Assembly (NCBI GenBank): GCA_964628515.1
Contig: CAZVNZ010000005.1
Location: 62,001 to 126,000 of the forward strand
Length of the DNA: 64,000 bases
Reading direction: 5' to 3'
Origin: CAZVNZ01 sp964628515
Lineage (GTDB): Bacteria > Bacillota > Clostridia > Christensenellales > Christensenellaceae
Every line of letters begins with the position of its first letter. The stretch's first letter is position 1. Of the stretch, positions 1 to 8,648 are shown one piece after another. The notes beneath the pieces were generated by a model, which searched no databases, had not been told where the DNA came from, and worked only from the letters and a program-made list of their open reading frames with translations. A program made the translations under genes and the position numbers.

Positions 1-66
1 ATTGAACTTCAAGAAGCGGAAGAAGAGGCTGCCGCACAGGCGGCACAAGCAAGAGGTAAAAGGTAA
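1..66 (+). CDS. C-terminal tail of an upstream protein (partial)
   Basis: Frame 1 is open from the window edge to a TAA at 64-66 and encodes a Glu/Ala/Gln-rich end, with residues ELQEAEEEAAAQAAQ and then ARGKR. This is a charged, probably coiled-coil C-terminus. The next gene follows after 16 nt with its own ribosome binding site, so this is probably the upstream member of the same operon. The remaining 22 codons are too few to name a family. Confidence 0.55.
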   Translation: MELQEAEEEAAAQAAQARGKR

Positions 67-82
67 TAGCAAAGGAGAAATT

Positions 83-367
83 ATGAATAATGAACTTGTA
101 GTAATTGATGAAGATTTAAGAGAAGAAGGCGAAAATGCAGTTAGGAATGCCAAAGCATTAGAAAATAGTTTAAATGAAATGATTGCTTTTTTGGATAAAG
201 TAGGCACAGCAGGAATTGCCTCCGGCAATGCATCTGCAAATTTTAGTGTAATTGTAAATGAGATTAAAAGATTAAAAGGCGAATTTGAAAGTATAGGAAA
301 AGAAGAGCAGATTTTGGTGGAACAATTTATAAATAATGTAGATAGTGCAGATGGATATTTATATTAG
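83..367 (+). CDS. Small helical protein, WXG100/ESAT-6-like, possible type VII secretion cargo
   Basis: Encodes 94 residues starting at ATG 83, chosen because AAAGGAG lies just upstream at 72-77; a longer frame reaching back to base 2 only overlaps the upstream gene. Two long amphipathic helices (about residues 8-38 and 50-88) are separated by a Gly/Ala/Ser turn (GTAGIASGNAS). There is no signal peptide or membrane segment. Size and hairpin layout match WXG100-superfamily proteins, but no W-x-G motif is visible. It heads a run of similar small genes (381-644, 4437-4793, 4813-5106) that ends in a WxG-bearing larger protein (5148-6575). The link to a type VII (Ess/Yuk) system is inferred from size and neighbours, since no EssC/FtsK ATPase is in the window. 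Confidence 0.5.
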   Translation: MNNELVVIDEDLREEGENAVRNAKALENSLNEMIAFLDKVGTAGIASGNASANFSVIVNEIKRLKGEFESIGKEEQILVEQFINNVDSADGYLY

Positions 368-380
368 GAGAAAATAAGCT

Positions 381-644
381 ATGGAAATAAAAATAAATAA
401 AGACATTATTAATTCAGGTGTTGCAAAGTTAGGTGGTATTGCTTTTAACAAAAGTAATACTACCATTATTACGGAGGGCAAAGGCAATGTTCAAAGCGGA
501 ATAGAAAATATAGACAATACCATTGATTGTGCTAAAAATAATTTATTTACGGTAAACGCATGTACTATTAAATATCTAAAAACTGTTAATAGTACAATAA
601 CCGAGACAGAATCAGCATTAATTAATATGATTAACGGTAAATAA
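381..644 (+). CDS. Small helical protein (87 aa), type VII-associated candidate
   Basis: Starts 13 nt after the previous stop with TAGGAGAA as ribosome binding site. It begins with a short beta-like stretch (MEIKINKDII) and continues as a Thr/Asn-rich helical protein of 87 residues with no signal peptide, membrane segment or W-x-G motif. It resembles the 97-aa product at 4813-5106 in opening (short Ile/Lys/Asn strand) and size. I do not recognise a named family. Position in a run of WXG100-like genes suggests a secreted partner or chaperone-like role, which is inference only. Confidence 0.45.
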   Translation: MEIKINKDIINSGVAKLGGIAFNKSNTTIITEGKGNVQSGIENIDNTIDCAKNNLFTVNACTIKYLKTVNSTITETESALINMINGK

Positions 645-673
645 TTATGATGTATTAATGCTATTACATATCA

Positions 674-708
674 TTGTACAACAAGAATATAAAACATATG
701 TTTTGTAC
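674..708. repeat. Nested inverted repeat in intergenic region
   Basis: GTACAA at 676-681 is mirrored by TTGTAC at 703-708, and inside it lies a perfect 14-bp palindrome AAAACATATGTTTT at 691-704. No U-tract follows, so a terminator is not obvious. It could be a protein-binding site upstream of the lipoprotein gene. A TTGTAC (674-679) and TATGTT (697-702) pair with 17-bp spacing overlaps it and may be a weak promoter. Confidence 0.35.
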
Positions 709-832
709 CCTCTATATGCCCTTATGTCCCCACCCCATAGCATTTGTAATTTATTAATACTATAATAAAGGCACATAATATTAATTATGCAAAAATATGT
801 GAAAAAAAATTAATTTATATAGGAGAAAGAAA

Positions 833-1483
833 ATGAAAAAGCAATTTATATCTACTGTTTTAGCAATAGTGTTTGTGGCAATGTTAGGCATTGCAGTAAG
901 TGCTTGCACAAAAGAGAGCGAAGCACAAAAACAAGCAGAGCCCACAGCTACGGCACAGATAGAAAACAGCACAAAAGAGGCACCCACGGCAGAAGTAAAA
1001 AAGAACGAAGAAAAAAAAGCAGAAAACAAGCCATCTTCAAGCCCAAGCCCTAAGCAGTCGGTAAAACCAACGGCAAGTGCAACCACAAAAGTAACTGATG
1101 AAAAAAAAGCGGAGGAGAGCGAAAAACCTAAAGCTACTGCCAAACCCAAAGCAACCGCTAAACCGACAGCCACTCCAAAACGTACGGAAGAACCAAAGGG
1201 GGCAGAGCCGGCACAAAATGATGTAGCGCAAAACACAACTCCAAATGCAGAAGCAACACCCGAGCCGCCTAAGGCAACACCCGAACCAACACCCGAGCCA
1301 CCAAAAGCGACGCCTGCACCACCGCCTGTGGCAACGCCGGAACCACCAAAAGCAACGCCTGAACCATCTCGCTATATTCCTGCGCCGGATGAACCGTTAG
1401 ATTATTATGGAAATCCGTTTAATCCTAATATGCCCATAGTGCCACCTCCGGAATTGGATGATTTTGGAAATCCAATATACTAA
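833..1483 (+). CDS. Pro/Thr-rich repeat lipoprotein
   Basis: The 216-residue product starts with a lipoprotein signal: KK charge, hydrophobic core, and lipobox VSAC with Cys at residue 25. The rest is a low-complexity spacer rich in Lys/Glu, then Thr/Pro/Glu repeats (TPEPPKA units), ending in a short Pro/Tyr/Asp tail. After lipidation it should sit on the outer face of the membrane as an extended stalk. The TATAAT at 761-766 may be the -10 of its promoter. The ribosome binding site is TAGGAGAAAG at 820-829. No catalytic domain is present. It could be a wall-spanning or adhesion stalk, or a partner of the CARDB protein that follows 43 nt later. Confidence 0.7.
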   Translation: MKKQFISTVLAIVFVAMLGIAVSACTKESEAQKQAEPTATAQIENSTKEAPTAEVKKNEEKKAENKPSSSPSPKQSVKPTASATTKVTDEKKAEESEKPKATAKPKATAKPTATPKRTEEPKGAEPAQNDVAQNTTPNAEATPEPPKATPEPTPEPPKATPAPPPVATPEPPKATPEPSRYIPAPDEPLDYYGNPFNPNMPIVPPPELDDFGNPIY

Positions 1484-1526
1484 AATAAATAGGCTCTTCG
1501 ATTTTGGAATATAGGAGATAATATTT

Positions 1527-4406
1527 GTGAACAAATTAAAGTTAAGTATGCTAATAGTGGTATTTACTATAATTACTGTAGTTTTTTCTATACCAACATT
1601 TGCAGCTACCGGAAGCTATGACGGACCGGCGGTTGTGGGAGTTAAGCATACTCCTATGCATTCCCGTGCAGATGCAACAGTTAGTTGGCAATATATGGGA
1701 CCATATATTGCCAACTATCAATATGCAAACGAGCCATATGACTATGGCTTGAAAAATTATCCAACAATAATCGATTATAATACTAACAAACACGTATATG
1801 CCGCAACAAACTATGTGATTGCAAAAACAGCAATAGGATACGACAAAAATTGGGAAGCATTCGAGTACAATTATATAGCCGGCGAATTATATGAATCAAT
1901 AGGCAATACAAATACTTATTTAACCTACGAGCCATTGCAAGCAGCAAATGAATTTCTGCCCGGAGGTAGATTTAGCGGCGGAGGAAACATTGGTTTTAGG
2001 ATTAACCCATCGACAAATATAAAACAAATTACAAAACATAATACATATGCTACCGATTTATATTCCGTTGAAGTGGATTACAGAGCACAAAAATGGTTGG
2101 GCGAAAAATATGGAGGGTCTCAATTATGTATTGGAACACAAATGGTGTGCAATACAAATACAAACTCAAATACAGGCATTGGTGGCAGTTTATCAAGAAT
2201 ATGGTCGGGAAACAATATTATTGGCATGGGAGGTGCGCCTTATCCCGATTTAGCAATTCAAAGTATAACTCCAAATAAATTAGAATATTTGGAGGGAGAA
2301 ACTATTACAGTTACAGTAGTAGTAGTAAATAACTCAAATAATACTAACGGCTATAATTCGCGCCCTATTAACGAATATCCACCGGGAGGACGACCAAACG
2401 AAATCGGTTTTGAATTTCGTAACCTTGGCGGAGGAGTAATAGATAGTCAAACGCAATATATGGAGGGTATAGCTAAAAATGGAGGCACTTCACAATATAC
2501 ATTTACGGTAGTAGCTCCTTCTGTTACTGTACCCACGCAGTTTAATTTTTGGACAATGGCAGATATGCGCCGTCCCAATGAAACGGATGAGTTTTCATTA
2601 AAATATGGTAACAACGTAGAAATAAACGAAAATAATAATACAGCTACTTCCCTCTCAAACATAACCATTAACCCAAGCAACAATCTAACAATGGTAAGCA
2701 TAACAACAAATAAGCCATCTTACGAAGCGGAAGAAAGCGGTACTGTAACTGCGGTTGTAAAAAACAGCGGTGGCAATCCATTAAGCAATATTCCTGTAAG
2801 TCTAACGGTAAATCCGGCTAATTCTTTTTTAATAACTAATCCTAATGTAGATATACCGTATTTGGCATCGGGAGAAAGCACAAATATAACGTGGGATATT
2901 AAAAGCGGTGCATATGAATTAGATATCACAGGAGCTTTTAGTGCTACTGTAGACCCAAATAATGTTATTTTGGAGACAAATGAGAATGATAATTCTAAAA
3001 CGTGTTATTCCGATGCATACCGCTTAAAGCCGGATTTAATTGTAGAAAGTGTGCTAACAAACAAAGAGCCGGACAAAGTATTTGAAGCAGGAGAAACTAT
3101 TTCCATAACCGCAACAATACGTAATATTGGAAAAGCAAATGCAGGTGCTAATACTGTAAGGCTTTCCCAACTTGCTCCTGACAGTATGCAACAAGAAGGA
3201 TTCGACCAAACACAAGAGCCACCTTTAAATCCTAATTTTGATGTAAATATTGAAGAATTAGCACCGAATAATATCACAACAATAACGTGGAAATTTATAA
3301 ATCCAATTAGAATTGAAGCAAGAAAGGTAGATGCAACGGTAACGGCAGATATTAATAATATAGTACAGGAATTAAGGGAAGATAATAACGTAAATACCAT
3401 AAAACTAACGCTTAATCCGGGAAAAGCAGATTTTACTCCAGAGTTTTTTAATGTTACGGATAATCAAACATTAAAAGGTGGATACGAAGCAATTATATCA
3501 GTAAAAGTAAGAAATATAGGTAAAATATCAAGCGATGGCGTAAAAGTAAAATTAATGTTAAACGGAGTAGCATATGAAGACAATATAGATATTCCCACGG
3601 CAATACCCAATTTTCCAACCGGATATCATCCTGCCGGAAGCAATCTTGCATTGTTTAGAGTGGCTTTACCTAAAAATGATGGTAAATATAACTTAGAAGT
3701 AACGGCAGATCCAAATAATACAGTAGAAGAAGAGAGAGAAGATAATAATACGGCAAAAATAAAAATAATAATTGAACAAGAGATAACACCGCAAGTAAAA
3801 GAGGTAACAGACGGGGATTTAGAGCAGGAATATGTAAAAAACGGCATTGCAACTGTCCCAAATATCCCTTGCAAAGATACTGCTATTTGGGAGGAAATAA
3901 GAAAAACCGGAGCCAAAACATACGAACTACGTGTATTCAATGCTAAAATGACCCAGGAATTTATATTAAAGCCTGCCGGTTACATTAAAAAAACCACAAA
4001 GCCTATGGAGATAGAAAGTGGTTTTGGACTTGAAGGCGAAAGCACAATAAAAGTAACTACCAACTACGACAGACCTCAATTTTTAATAGGAGCACAAATA
4101 GTACGAACATACTATCCCGAAACACAGTATGGAAATAAGGCACCTTATACTAATTATCACGAAAAATTAATTAGCTATGGAGGTACTGATTTTTCTAAAA
4201 GATGGATAATGCAAAAAAATCCTACAAGCGTAAAAGGATATGCAGTACATTATACGCCAAAGTGGTATCCCGATAAACAATATACAGGTATTTGTTATGC
4301 ACTGTATGGGTTTGCGCCTACCGGAATGATTTCAAGCACTGCAGTAAACGGCAATGTGCAGATTATAGGAGATATGTACGATAGAGTAAGTACTGTCAGT
4401 CATTAA
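1527..4406 (+). CDS. Secreted CARDB-repeat surface protein (959 aa)
   Basis: GTG start at 1527 behind TAGGAG (1512-1517). An N-terminal Sec signal peptide (hydrophobic residues 8-22, likely cleavage after FAA) is followed by about 210 unrecognised Tyr/Asn-rich residues. Then come four CARDB-like beta-sandwich repeats, starting near residues 238, 385, 501 and 634. Each opens with a Pro-Asp-Leu or similar strand and carries the typical 'G-E-x-x-x-x-x-x-x-x-N-x-G' and 'E-x-x-x-x-N-N' ends (ETNENDN, QELREDNN, EEEREDNN). CARDB domains are Ig-like adhesion modules of bacterial and archaeal surface proteins. The last 200 residues are unique. There is no LPXTG, C-terminal membrane anchor or catalytic motif, so it is probably secreted or held by its neighbours. 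The function is not defined; adhesion or matrix binding is most likely. Confidence 0.75.
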   Translation: MNKLKLSMLIVVFTIITVVFSIPTFAATGSYDGPAVVGVKHTPMHSRADATVSWQYMGPYIANYQYANEPYDYGLKNYPTIIDYNTNKHVYAATNYVIAKTAIGYDKNWEAFEYNYIAGELYESIGNTNTYLTYEPLQAANEFLPGGRFSGGGNIGFRINPSTNIKQITKHNTYATDLYSVEVDYRAQKWLGEKYGGSQLCIGTQMVCNTNTNSNTGIGGSLSRIWSGNNIIGMGGAPYPDLAIQSITPNKLEYLEGETITVTVVVVNNSNNTNGYNSRPINEYPPGGRPNEIGFEFRNLGGGVIDSQTQYMEGIAKNGGTSQYTFTVVAPSVTVPTQFNFWTMADMRRPNETDEFSLKYGNNVEINENNNTATSLSNITINPSNNLTMVSITTNKPSYEAEESGTVTAVVKNSGGNPLSNIPVSLTVNPANSFLITNPNVDIPYLASGESTNITWDIKSGAYELDITGAFSATVDPNNVILETNENDNSKTCYSDAYRLKPDLIVESVLTNKEPDKVFEAGETISITATIRNIGKANAGANTVRLSQLAPDSMQQEGFDQTQEPPLNPNFDVNIEELAPNNITTITWKFINPIRIEARKVDATVTADINNIVQELREDNNVNTIKLTLNPGKADFTPEFFNVTDNQTLKGGYEAIISVKVRNIGKISSDGVKVKLMLNGVAYEDNIDIPTAIPNFPTGYHPAGSNLALFRVALPKNDGKYNLEVTADPNNTVEEEREDNNTAKIKIIIEQEITPQVKEVTDGDLEQEYVKNGIATVPNIPCKDTAIWEEIRKTGAKTYELRVFNAKMTQEFILKPAGYIKKTTKPMEIESGFGLEGESTIKVTTNYDRPQFLIGAQIVRTYYPETQYGNKAPYTNYHEKLISYGGTDFSKRWIMQKNPTSVKGYAVHYTPKWYPDKQYTGICYALYGFAPTGMISSTAVNGNVQIIGDMYDRVSTVSH

Positions 4407-4436
4407 ACATTTATTGATATTAAAGGAGAATATAAA

Positions 4437-4793
4437 ATGCAATGTTATTGTGAGGAAATAATTAGAAAAAGCAATGATGTTTCTATTTTGCAAGGTATAA
4501 AAGCAAATATAGATATAGCGCAAAATAGCTACGAAACATGCTTAAAACAAAAGGATAATTGCGTTGGTTGGGCAAATGAAGCGGTAAGCTTAACAAATGG
4601 AGGAGCAATGGTGTCTAATGCCTCGGAATATAAAAAATCTATTATTCAAACGTTTATTTCTTTGTCCGCAGAAGTACAAAATCAAATAAATAACTTAAAT
4701 AATAATTTAATTCCGCAGCTTAAAATAGAAGATGAAAGATTTCACGAGCATGAAAAAGCCGAAATAGATGCTTGGCAGGCATCATTAAAATAA
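4437..4793 (+). CDS. Small Cys-containing helical protein (118 aa)
   Basis: ATG 4437 follows AAAGGAG at 4422-4428. The product is 118 residues, predicted almost entirely helical, with four Cys (residues 3, 5, 34 and 41) in the first half and a charged C-terminal coiled coil ending in ASLK. There is no signal peptide. The layout (helix, Gly/Asn turn around LTNGGAMVSN, helix) fits a WXG100-like hairpin with an extended tail, and the heptad-like C-terminus resembles chaperone or partner proteins of type VII effectors. No family can be named. It is transcribed with the two genes that follow (spacings 19 and 41 nt). Confidence 0.5.
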   Translation: MQCYCEEIIRKSNDVSILQGIKANIDIAQNSYETCLKQKDNCVGWANEAVSLTNGGAMVSNASEYKKSIIQTFISLSAEVQNQINNLNNNLIPQLKIEDERFHEHEKAEIDAWQASLK

Positions 4794-4812
4794 AGAAATC
4801 AGGAGAAGAAAA

Positions 4813-5106
4813 ATGGCAACGCAAATAAAAGTAAATGCAGGTTCTTTCGAGGATGCAACTGCTCATTTTAAAACATCTGTAAATAATATAAGAAAGGGTT
4901 TGGAAAGTTTGAATTCTACTCAGATAAATTGTACATCCTCAATGCACGGCAAAACAAAAACAGCTTTAGATGATGGAATGGCTATAATTTGTAAAAATAT
5001 TGAGGGCAATATTGCAGAATTAGAAACTTTATGCAGTATTCTTAATTCTATTAAAGAAGAATTTTACTTTTTAGATAACGAAATTGCAAAAAATTCATTT
5101 GGATAA
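4813..5106 (+). CDS. Small helical protein, WXG100-like (97 aa)
   Basis: ATG 4813 is preceded by CAGGAGAAG. The 97 residues open with a short strand (ATQIKVNAGSF) and then form two helices separated near residues 37-45 by a Ser/Thr/Cys turn (INCTSSMHGKTKTA). This matches the hairpin plan of small T7SS cargo, although the turn lacks W-x-G. No signal peptide or membrane helix. It directly precedes the WxG-bearing protein at 5148, the usual arrangement for a small partner expressed with a larger LXG/WXG effector. The role as partner is inferred. Confidence 0.5.
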   Translation: MATQIKVNAGSFEDATAHFKTSVNNIRKGLESLNSTQINCTSSMHGKTKTALDDGMAIICKNIEGNIAELETLCSILNSIKEEFYFLDNEIAKNSFG

Positions 5107-5147
5107 TTAAGTAAAAAAGTATAGGTAAATTCTAACAGGAGACAAAA

Positions 5148-6575
5148 ATGAGTAAAGATATAAGTATAAATTTTACTAATTTAAAGCATATAGAGGTTGC
5201 TTGCGAGGATTTTATTGCATTGTTAAGAAATCAAATTAGCAGTAACAGAATTAAAATGAGCGAACTACTTCTTTTTGGATGGCGGGGAATAAGCGCAGAT
5301 AAATATAAAGAGTTTTTTGAGCAAATAGCAAATTCTCTTGAAAGAACAATATTTTTAATAGATAAATACAAAAACGCAATTACGGAAAAAACAAATGAAG
5401 GAATAGGCATTACAGGAGAAGACAGGAGTGTGCTTGGGGTGTTTGGTGCTTCTTCGGCGGCACCGGGAGAGATTTTGGAATACGACAGCGGAGCCGAAAA
5501 CAGTGCGCAGGCATGGTATCAGAGTTTTGATAGTACAGTTTATACTTCAACTGAGGTGTTGGTTTCGGCAAGGCAATCTGCACTTAATTTAAGTAGCGAT
5601 TACGGTATTGGGGCGGTAGACAATATAAATAATCAAATAGAAGAATTAAGGCGGACTATGGCAAATTTTAAACAAATTTATATGGATTTTGCAAATAGAA
5701 TAATAAATTACGATAATGAATATTCTGCAAAAGTTTACCAAGATGTGAACTATGCTGCAAATGTAAATAACAAAAACTCTAAAGATTTAAACTATAAAAC
5801 ATATATGGGTAATTTTTTAACATTTAGAATAACAGTAGATGGCAAAGCAATTTTATTTGAGGGGCAGAGGTACATAATTTCTGCACCAAGCGCTGACTTC
5901 GAGCAATGGACAAATGTAAAGTCCATTATTAATACTAATATTAATTGGAATTTATTTGGTTCTCTTGGTAATACAGAGTTAGAGGGTACGGATGATTATT
6001 ATGGTGGTATTTCTAAGGCGAATATGAGAATTGTCAACTTATCTAATATGGCTACTGCTGTTGTAAGTGTGTTAAATGAAATATTGGCAAATGTGCAAGT
6101 AACAGAAGTATATATTGATTTGGTTACAAACGGAGAAAAAAATGCGGCTATAATAAAGCTGGGCTCTAGTGATATGAGGAAAGACTTTGAAACAGGGTAT
6201 ATTAGTATGAGCTCTACTTTTTCCGGAAATAATAATACGTCAGGGTGGGTGTATGCCTCCGATGCTTCACAAACAATGCTCGACCGCCTAACGGGAAGAA
6301 CATCAGATGATAGCAAAACATACAATACAACTATGGTATGGGATAAAAACCACAAGACAGATTCGCATTTTGCTTACATTGCTTATAATGCAGAGCAGGA
6401 ACCTACTTTGAATTTTGTAATATATGACGACGACAAATTTAATATAGAATCTTATGATTTTTTAATTTTTAATGCTAAAACAGAACTCGACTTAATACCA
6501 TATTTAAAAGAACCTATGAATTTAGACGCGGGGTTTGCAGATTTACTTGAAGAAACCCTAAGAAACGGAGGTTAA
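5148..6575 (+). CDS. WXG-domain protein with large unrecognised C-terminal region (475 aa)
   Basis: ATG 5148 after ACAGGAGAC. Residues 1-80 form a helical hairpin whose turn carries a genuine W-x-G motif (GWRGISADKY, Trp45 and Gly47), the hallmark of ESAT-6/WXG100 domains. A second helical region covers about 135-205. From about 215 the protein is Asn/Ser/Thr-rich and predicted mixed alpha/beta with no recognisable toxin motif. There is no Sec signal, as expected for type VII export. Large proteins with an N-terminal WXG or LXG domain in Firmicutes are usually T7SS effectors, but this C-terminus could equally be structural. Its last 35 bases are part of the repeat duplicated at 8082. It is followed after 3 nt by a polytopic membrane protein. 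Confidence 0.6.
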   Translation: MSKDISINFTNLKHIEVACEDFIALLRNQISSNRIKMSELLLFGWRGISADKYKEFFEQIANSLERTIFLIDKYKNAITEKTNEGIGITGEDRSVLGVFGASSAAPGEILEYDSGAENSAQAWYQSFDSTVYTSTEVLVSARQSALNLSSDYGIGAVDNINNQIEELRRTMANFKQIYMDFANRIINYDNEYSAKVYQDVNYAANVNNKNSKDLNYKTYMGNFLTFRITVDGKAILFEGQRYIISAPSADFEQWTNVKSIINTNINWNLFGSLGNTELEGTDDYYGGISKANMRIVNLSNMATAVVSVLNEILANVQVTEVYIDLVTNGEKNAAIIKLGSSDMRKDFETGYISMSSTFSGNNNTSGWVYASDASQTMLDRLTGRTSDDSKTYNTTMVWDKNHKTDSHFAYIAYNAEQEPTLNFVIYDDDKFNIESYDFLIFNAKTELDLIPYLKEPMNLDAGFADLLEETLRNGG

Positions 6576-6578
6576 AAA

Positions 6579-8015
6579 ATGTTACAAACAAAAGAAAACG
6601 GTAAAAAAACTTCGACAATTTTCGGAGTGTTGGTGGTGGTGTTTTTTATAATTAACTTTTTTGTAATATTGAATGTATTAGGAGGTCCTATATGTATTTT
6701 AGTAATCATTGATGGAGTAGAGATAGTTCCAAATTATGATAGAATTATCTATAATATAGGATTTTTGTTTATATTAGCAATACTGTATTTTATGCAGGCC
6801 TACAGCACACTAAAAAGCAAAATGATATGGAAAAAAATATGCTCATTTGTTTTACTTGGAATATTACTGCGAATTACTGTGGATTTAATACATATTTATC
6901 AAATTTATTCCATATATAAAGGATTCATATTTGATAATTTTAGCCTTAATATAATTGAAACATTATATATGATTGCGATAATATTTTTGCTATATTTTGT
7001 AATAGATAACAGAAAATTTGCATTTAGGAAAAAAATGCTTCCATTGTTAATAATACCGGCAATATTTGCTTTAATATATATCATTATATTTACAAATTTT
7101 GCAGAAGAATTAAAAACACAACATTTAACCCATGAAAATCAAGGGATGAGAGTTAATTTAAGATCAGCATTTGGAGAACCAAATGTGGTGTATTCTGAAG
7201 TTTTTTCTCAGTACGAGATAATATTATTATTAATATACTTTTTTGGTATTTTATTGCGCACGATATTAGGTGCATCTATATACTTTATTCTAAGGGCTTT
7301 CACAAAAAAAAGAGAGCAAAGCATTAGTAAACAAAGTGTTTTATCTACAAGTTGCGTATGCATTTATTTTATAATAAGTATAATAGTAAGCATAATTATA
7401 TATAGCGGAATGCCATTAATAGTAGACGTAATAGAGAAAATATTTAGAGATAAAGAATTTATGCTAAGCGGATTTATATATTGGGCTGTAAATTTATTAT
7501 TGTTAAGCATAGTTTTTTATTATAATAATTATAGAAAAATAAATTGGGCAAAAATACTCGGATTTTTAATTATAACTTTGCTACTGCGTATGCTTATTGA
7601 ATGTATAATGCCTGAGGTAATCCGCCCCTTTGAGTATTTTAGTGTGAATACTGATGAAACGAGAGTAATATATATATGGTTTGCAGTATATATAACAATA
7701 GTAATAGCACTACTATATTTTTTAATAGAAAGGCGAAAATTCAAAATAACCCTGTCTCCTGTAGCTATAATATGCTGTGCCGCAATAGTTATAGCATCAA
7801 TAATGTTTTGGCAAAGTATAGAGGATGTGTCGAGTTTATATCGGTGGCGGTATGTATCTGAAGAAGTAATAGAGCCACTAATATTTAGAAACATAAATTT
7901 CTACGGCAATCTATTTGTGTTTACTGTAGGAATATCTGCATACTTTATGTTTCAGCAATGGTCGGTACCTAAGAAAATAGAGGCGCCTGTGGATGTGGCG
8001 GAGTTAACACAATAG
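6579..8015 (+). CDS. Polytopic membrane protein, tandem copy 1 (478 aa)
   Basis: About eleven predicted transmembrane helices, very Ile/Leu/Phe-rich, with short Lys/Arg loops. An internal duplication is visible. The stretch around residues 84-171 (KICSFVLLGILLRI...LLYFVIDNRKF) recurs around 320-412 (KILGFLIITLLLRM...LLYFLIERRKF), so the protein itself arose by doubling. No catalytic or transporter motif is recognisable. It starts 3 nt after the WXG protein stop with AACGGAGG just upstream, so the two are translationally linked. Membrane proteins of unknown function next to T7SS cargo sometimes act as immunity or export components, which is inference. The second copy follows at 8120. Confidence 0.7.
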   Translation: MLQTKENGKKTSTIFGVLVVVFFIINFFVILNVLGGPICILVIIDGVEIVPNYDRIIYNIGFLFILAILYFMQAYSTLKSKMIWKKICSFVLLGILLRITVDLIHIYQIYSIYKGFIFDNFSLNIIETLYMIAIIFLLYFVIDNRKFAFRKKMLPLLIIPAIFALIYIIIFTNFAEELKTQHLTHENQGMRVNLRSAFGEPNVVYSEVFSQYEIILLLIYFFGILLRTILGASIYFILRAFTKKREQSISKQSVLSTSCVCIYFIISIIVSIIIYSGMPLIVDVIEKIFRDKEFMLSGFIYWAVNLLLLSIVFYYNNYRKINWAKILGFLIITLLLRMLIECIMPEVIRPFEYFSVNTDETRVIYIWFAVYITIVIALLYFLIERRKFKITLSPVAIICCAAIVIASIMFWQSIEDVSSLYRWRYVSEEVIEPLIFRNINFYGNLFVFTVGISAYFMFQQWSVPKKIEAPVDVAELTQ

Positions 8016-8081
8016 TTTAATTACTAATTATGCTAAGGTTGATACTGTATCAGTTGAAAATATGTCGGTGCATTTTCTCCA

Positions 8082-8648
8082 ATTTACTTGAAGAAACCCT
8101 AAGAAACGGAGGTTAAAAAATGTTACAAACAAAAGAAAACGGTAAAAAAACTTCGACAATTTTCGGAGTGTTGGTGGTGGTGTTTTTTATAATTAACTTT
8201 TTTGTAATATTGAATGTATTAGGAGGTCCTATATGTATTTTAGTAATCATTGATGGAGTAGAGATAGTTCCAAATTATGATAGAATTATCTATAATATAG
8301 GATTTTTGTTTATATTAGCAATACTGTATTTTATGCAGGCCTACAGCACACTAAAAAGCAAAATGATATGGAAAAAAATATGCTCATTTGTTTTACTTGG
8401 AATATTACTGCGAATTACTGTGGATTTAATACATATTTATCAAATTTATTCCATATATAAAGGATTCATATTTGATAATTTTAGCCTTAATATAATTGAA
8501 ACATTATATATGATTGCGATAATATTTTTGCTATATTTTGTAATAGATAACAGAAAATTTGCATTTAGGAAAAAAATGCTTCCATTGTTAATAATACCGG
8601 CAATATTTGCTTTAATATATATCATTATATTTACAAATTTTGCAGAAG
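8082..8648 (+). repeat. 567-bp perfect direct repeat of 6541-7107
   Basis: Bases 8082-8648 are identical to 6541-7107 (offset 1541). The repeat begins inside the last 35 bases of the upstream WXG-protein gene, runs through the shared ribosome binding site and covers the first 529 bases of the membrane-protein gene. The first difference is A at 7108 versus T at 8649. After that the two copies diverge in the middle and become near identical again at the 3' end. This pattern points to a recent tandem duplication or ongoing gene conversion. Confidence 0.95.

Noticed and set aside
781..1236. Minus-strand frames opposite the Pro-rich lipoprotein
   Set aside because: Low-complexity shadow of the lipoprotein gene; no start signals, and the composition mirrors the repeat.
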